DNA from: Acanthornis magna
Lineage: Eukaryota; Chordata; Aves; Passeriformes; Acanthizidae
Length of the DNA stretch: 64,000 nt
Direction of reading: 5' to 3'
Assembly (NCBI GenBank): GCA_036785705.1
Contig: JAWUZG010000056.1
Location: 16,040,001-16,104,000 of the forward strand
Under the pieces are notes generated by a model. That model worked only from the letters and a program-made list of their open reading frames with translations, searched no databases and was not told the origin of the DNA. The translations under genes were made by a program, and so were the position numbers. How positions within the stretch are numbered: position 1 is the stretch's first letter; every line of letters starts with the position of its first letter. This document shows positions 58,601 to 64,000 of this stretch, piece by piece.

Positions 58601-59924
58601 ATAAGACCTACTGTAATCCTGCCAAAACAATTAATTTGCAATTACAAATCCTTGTTACCACCCACTATGATGAATGACTGCTGATCTTCAGTGTGAAGCA
58701 CCTCAATGTCTGGCAAAAAGCCAGTACTTTTCTTATAGGAAATTGGATTTTTTTTCCCCCTCTCTCTACTGTTAACATTCTCCTGGGATGAAAACCCATA
58801 GCCAGCATTTCACAGGCTCAGCAAATGCTGTAAAGGAATTGGCAACTGTGGATGCCCAGGGAGGGCAGGTGGCTTTAGGTGATTTTTCAGATGTGCTTTA
58901 TCACTATTGACACTATTTGGCAACAAGAATATTGTTTAATATTACACTTAGCCAAGCTGGTCCTTACTAGTGCTTTCCAGCTCCTGGAGTGTACAATCTT
59001 TCTGAATCCAGTGAAAGTTGTGCCAGGTGGTTATACAAGATGTGAAGTGGCAAAAAGAGATTTTTCCTCTACTTTCTCTGCTAGATGAAGCCCAGCTTGA
59101 CGTGTCATATTTTACTTTCTCTTGAGAGCATGAAACTGTGATGGTTCCTACCCAAGACCCAAAGATTCTGCACAGTGCACCAGGTCTGATCCTGCTCTGC
59201 ATGGCATTGGTCTGCACTAACTCAAGTGCCTGAATTCATCTGGGTTTACCCTAATGTAAGGGAGACTGATATCTGACCCACTGTGCTGAGTGAGATCCTT
59301 GGCCCATGGCCAGTGGGTTGTAGGGAAGAATGAAAGACAGTTACCCTGGATTTACGTTGGGTTATCTGAGATTAATACAGGCCTTAGTATTTACAGAGCA
59401 CCTACTGTAACTGCAAAGAAAAAAACAGGGCAAAGCCAACATGCTACAAGGCCTCTATGTGTCTTTCTTCTTCGAAAAATCTTTTCATTGGGCTAGGTAA
59501 TATAATAGGGTAATGAGCTAAATTGTGGCCTGAGGGACAGAAGTTGCATATTTAAACTTCCACCCACAGAGCTGAAAATGGCCCTTGTGAAAGCAGTGCT
59601 AATGATGGAGGCTGTGTATCTGCCTTGTAATTCCACTTTCCTTGATGTAACACCAGTTAAATGGACAATAGTAAAAAAAAAATGAAACTGGGAGACCTGA
59701 GCCATTCTGTGCTATTGGCTCAAAATACAGAACTTCAGTCAGGACAGAATTTGAGGCATGCCAAATAGAGAAACAATTAAGTAAAACTGGAAATAAAGAA
59801 AAATCCATACAATTCTTGTGGAGAATTGCTCCTGCTATATAACCTTGCCTTCTCAATTATACCTTAGAAGAGTCCAAAGGACAACTGGAGGAAAGGAACC
59901 CAAAAAATACAGCCTTGGCCTGTG

Positions 59925-60270
59925 TAGAATTATAGAATAACTAAGGTTGGGAAAGACCTCCAAGGTCAAGTCCAACCTCTGAGCAAACATTACCTTTGTC
60001 AACTAAACCACAGCACTGAGTGCCATACCCGCTTGTTTTTTGAACACTTCCAGGGATGGTGACTCCACCCCTTCCCTGGGGAGCCTGTTCCAGTGCTTAA
60101 GCACTCTTTCAGTGATGAACATTTTCCTCATATCCGACCTGAACCTCCCCTGTCCCGTGTCTGGCTGTCTGGGAGAAAAGCCCGATCCCCACCTCAACAC
60201 AACTTGCTTTGGGGTGGTTGTGGAGAGCAGTAAGGTCTCCCCTGGGCCATCTTTTCCTGCCACATCACCG
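59925..60270 (-). mobile_element. CR1 LINE 3' end with end of reverse-transcriptase frame
   Basis: This is the best-preserved CR1 copy in the window. The plus strand begins TGTAGAATTATAGAATAACTAAGG and continues GGGAAAGACCTCCAAGGTCAAGTCCAACC, the reverse complement of a CR1 tail. On the minus strand the end of the RT frame reads [19 protein letters not shown], then [20 protein letters not shown], followed by a stop at 60003. The match continues at least to the GGAGACCTTA-type wording near 60235-60266. The element is 5'-truncated, so it cannot move. It lies in the same sense as ADAMTS17. The right border is approximate. Confidence 0.88.
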
Positions 60271-63200
60271 CTGGAGCAGAAGGGGAGAAAGCTGAGGACG
60301 GGGGGGAGCCTTGGATGGCTAAAAAGCAGCCCCTGGTGCTGCTCACCTTCGGCACAGGATCTGTGCCACAACCCACCAACACCTCCAGCTCCCCTCATCG
60401 TCTGGGACACGCTTCCAGGGACTCCGAGGCCAAGTCCAAGTCCTGCAGCTGCTCCTTCCAGCCCAGCCTGGAGCAGGGCATGGAGCGGAGCTGGGCTGAG
60501 CCTCCTGCTCAGCTCCCCAGAGAGCCACGCACATAAAGGCACGCTCTGTTCGTGGGCTGCCCACACTCCTCGCAGGAATGTAATCCTCGACGTAAAGTTT
60601 GTCAGCAAAAATAGAATTCATCATGAAAGAATGAACTACTGTCTTGCTAAAGCATCAAGAGGCACATTTTCAGCAGTCTGGGAGTCTGAGGCAAGTGTTG
60701 GGAAACTGAGCAACCTGTGTTTGTTCCTCTGACCAGCACAACTACAACAAAAAAGCAAAAAAGCTTCCAGCTCTAGAACATTTAACAGCTCGGATTTCAA
60801 ACAAGGAGGAACTATTTCAAAGCAGAACGAGCGTATGAGATGTTTGTTTCTTTAACTGAATGCAAACTGGATGTGGAATTTCCTCTTGGAAGAAACGACT
60901 GAATGGGAGATGGCTTGGACTCCCTTTTGTATATTGCATCATGTACAAAAAAGGATGATATAATAAATTGCAATTCTGAAGAATCCAGGCAAAAATAAAA
61001 AAAAAAAATTGTTTCAGGTTAACACCTTCAGTGGGTTTTGCATTGTGCAATTCATCTTTCTATTAGGTTTGAAGACTCTGGGGCCTGGAACAGTTTAGTT
61101 ATGAAACTTGTAACAGCAATGCTGAGTTAAATGCTAAAAATAATATAACCCTTTATGAAAATTGGTTTAAAAGAGAAGTGGCAGCAGTGCAGAGAAGCTG
61201 CAAGTTTAGCAGCAGCGATAATGGAGGTCTAGTAAGAGAACATCCCTCTGTCTTTAGAATTACAGTACAGTCTGTTAATCTCGAGCACTGGGCCAACAAA
61301 GGTAACCTCATTTAAAATAACTTTACAAACGTGGCCTCATGCATTTGCAAAGTGAACTGGATGTATCAGTTCCTTGTGCAACACTTGAAACACGCTGCAA
61401 ATATATTGAGAATATACAGACATGACAGCCAGGACTGTGTTGCTGAATGTGCTCAATTAGCTCCAAATGCTTTCCACAGCTACAGGACACAGCAAGGACC
61501 AGCTGCAAATAAACCTGACAGAAAATGGGATACAAATCCTCTCCTTTCAGGCATGGATAATGGCTACAGAGCTGTTGCTAAAGCCAGTGGATGAGGTTTT
61601 GGCTGGTGGGCGCAGGTCTCAGATCAGGAAGGCCTTGGCTCCAGCCCTCATCTCTTCTACATGGGGGCTGAGAACTTAAAATCACAATTTGTCTGGGATA
61701 GGTGTGAAGGTGTTACTGCTGCTGGGAGCTCCTTAGGGAGCTGATCCATCTCCTCAGGCACAGAGTCTGTGTATTCTACAAATACCGCCACTATGAATAC
61801 AAAAATAACACTGTCATACCACCCAAACAGCCTGCTCTATTTACAAGCTGTATCTGGACTTGACTTTTTAAATAAGGTTTTCCCTCTCTCTTACATGACT
61901 TCCCAGCATCTTCAAAGAGGATCTTGGTTTGGGAAATCAAGTATCAGAGGCCAAGTCACCAGGCAAGCTGCTTGCACATAAAGCATCAAAGCCCATTATT
62001 TTAATCTGTGATAATTACCACTGTTAGTTAAATTGTGCTTCCCTGATGGTTCTCAACAATAAGTAACAAATGCACAACACATTAATTGCACAAAGTTGTT
62101 GCTTGTTCTGAGATCAATTTGTATTAACAGAAAAAGTTTCCATCTTAGTCAGCACAAAGATCTCTTACAGTGACTTTTACAGGGCTGGGAACAAATGTTT
62201 TACAGGGGAATTTTGCCCTGGAAGGATGAATTTCAAAGAGTTCGCTATAATCTAATGGCTCCAGACTTTGTGTTTCTCCTTAAAGGAGGAACAGCTTTAA
62301 GCCAGAGTTGCTGATAGCTGTAAGGGCTCCCCTCCTAAGTCCAAGCTCTGCATTAAAGCTTCTGGATCTTCAAGATGAAAATCCTTCACTCACGATTTGT
62401 AAGAATTGAATTCCACACCAAACATTTTAGCTATCTGGGTTTCTGGAACAGTACATTTTCTTCTAAGAATTGTACCTACCCTGTTCTAGCAATCTCTACC
62501 CCTCTACTCAGAGAATAAGAATCTAATTGTGTGACCTAAGTGTCCAGTCAGAATTAACCAATATGTCTAGAATTTTAAATGCTCATTACAAACCAAATCT
62601 AAGTCCAAGAACATCCTGCTGGACTCACACAGGGTGAAATTCCTGGGAAGCAGAGCGCTGGCACAAGCTCCCCGCAGACAGAAGCAGGCCACATATCCAC
62701 ATATGCAGCACACAAGCTTTTGTGCCCTCCTGCACAGGGATGATCCTGAGCCTGAGTTAAGAATCACAAATAACAAGTGATTTTGCCCTGATCCTGCCCT
62801 GCTCACATGCAGACACTAAACCCATCAATAACATTATTTACTGTGACCCATGTAGGATTGCAGCCCTCCCAGCAGTGAGCCAATGTCTTTATCAGATTGG
62901 AACTGCTCATACAACACTGAACTTTCAAGCCATGTAATTGGTGAATACACAATTATTTCATATTCCTCCCTATCAAGAGAATCCGGGTCTGTTTGCGTGC
63001 CAAAATGTTTTAATATTCCACAAATAAATAACTAAATAAATAATGTTATTTCACCTGTTAATACAAGAGGACTGTTTGTTTTGGCCAGATTGCATGGACG
63101 CTGAGTGCCAGTTATGAATAAAATAATGTTCAATACTGTAAACATCTTGTGACATAAATTCCTGGCCCAGCATAAATACAGACACTCCGTATGTGGCAGG

Positions 63201-64000
63201 TTCTTCCTGCATTCTCCAGCACTGACACCATTAAATTCATGTATCTATGATAGAACATATACATAATTGTAATTCCTAAAAAAAAAAATGCAATCACAGA
63301 TAAGCCAATTTGCCCATCCTGGGCCTCTGCTTCACTGGATTTTGCTTGCTGGAGCTCAGGTTTTTGGAAAGCAAAGTGCAACTACTGTATCCCAGTGGTT
63401 TCTGCACATGCCGTACATTCCAGAACACAAACTAGGTTTTCTGTTTAAAGAACAGCACAGTTAGAAAGATAAGATAAAACCATACTGGAATAGAATATTG
63501 CTGGGAAATTGTAGTCCTTTATGCAAACACGAAGTCAGTAATGTAAAGGATGCTTTCTGAACAACATTGGCAAGGGCTGAGTTTCTCACACTGCCAGGCC
63601 TCCTCCCCAAGCAAAACCTCATATTACTTTAAGATCAGAATGCAAATACAAGAGCAGACTCTGCTCTGGTTAAATCCACTGCATTCAGGAATTAATTCCA
63701 CTGATGTCACTGGAGAAACAAAGCTCAGACAGGCCTAAGTGAAGGTAAGCTCCAGCCCTGAGGAAAGGACTGATAGTTTTGGCTCTGCCTTTAAACTCAA
63801 ATCTTTCTTTCATTTCAGGTGGTTGGAAGAGTCTAGGACTGGACTATGTGTGTAGGTCCCAGACTACCCTGAAATGAAAGTTAATGAGTTAAACCTTTGC
63901 TTCCTAAATATTTAAACTGCAAATTAATGCAGACAGTACACAGGAGCTCAGCACCCTCAACATCTTTGTTTTCAGAAAGAAAACAGCACCAAGTGTTCGT

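Larger units (their letters stand above)
51305..64000 (-). other. ADAMTS17 intron (continues beyond the window)
   Basis: All 12.7 kb right of 51304 appear to be intron upstream of the penultimate exon. I looked on the minus strand for a TSP1 exon ending in a Gln/Trp-rich segment with a phase-0 donor and did not find one. Contents recognised are a T/C-rich stretch at 55607-55655, a CR1 fragment at 59925-60270, and possible ancient-repeat remnants at about 59160-59300 and 63650-63730. Confidence 0.75.

Noticed and set aside
60040..60732. Plus-strand frame of 230 codons
   Set aside because: Its left part is antisense to the CR1 reverse-transcriptase tail, and the rest has no recognisable domain.
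1..64000. CRISPR arrays, bacterial operons, tRNA or rRNA genes
   Set aside because: None were seen. The window is vertebrate nuclear DNA, and its tandem repeats are microsatellites or minisatellites without spacers.

Overview
The window is nuclear DNA from a vertebrate, most likely a bird. The reasons are: spliced genes with GT-AG introns; a CpG-island promoter; 3'-end fragments of CR1 retrotransposons with the tail wording typical of avian CR1; and tetranucleotide microsatellites. The gene order MEF2A (+), LYSMD4 (-), ADAMTS17 (-) matches human 15q26.3 as I remember it. I identified the genes by recognising conserved protein segments at splice-bounded exons, not by a database search.

Layout. 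Bases 1-7746 are intron of MEF2A. Five MEF2A coding exons follow (7747-7937, 9531-9554, 13196-13322, 16982-17108, 17541-17889), encoding the last ~271 residues of the transactivation region. A 3'UTR of about 3.3 kb then ends near an AATAAA at 21143. The second exon is the 24-nt beta microexon (SEEDELEL). LYSMD4 lies tail-to-tail with MEF2A. Its two coding exons (27321-27593 and 23341-23892, minus strand) give a complete 274-residue LysM/single-pass membrane protein. It is probably driven from a CpG island at about 28.5-29.3 kb that carries CCAAT boxes, GC boxes and a 48-bp tandem repeat with reiterated ACGTCAC. From about 29.4 to 45 kb I see no gene, only one CR1 remnant and a near-perfect hairpin. 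The last two coding exons of ADAMTS17 (51127-51304 and 48736-48887, minus strand) encode the end of the final thrombospondin repeat and the PLAC domain. Everything from 51305 to 64000 is then ADAMTS17 intron, with one good CR1 fragment and other repeats.

The three genes do not form a pathway. MEF2A is a MADS-box transcription factor for muscle and neurons, LYSMD4 a membrane LysM protein, and ADAMTS17 a secreted metalloprotease of the extracellular matrix. What links them is position: a convergent MEF2A/LYSMD4 3' end, and LYSMD4 lying downstream of ADAMTS17 on the same strand.

I found no convincing undescribed system. The points most worth a second look are the beta microexon with an identical 11-nt motif on each side, the CRE-like minisatellite beside the LYSMD4 promoter, the close convergent 3' ends, the interrupted Gln/Pro tract of MEF2A, the 23-bp-arm hairpin at 41.3 kb, and a long purine (GGAA) tract just upstream of the terminal ADAMTS17 acceptor.
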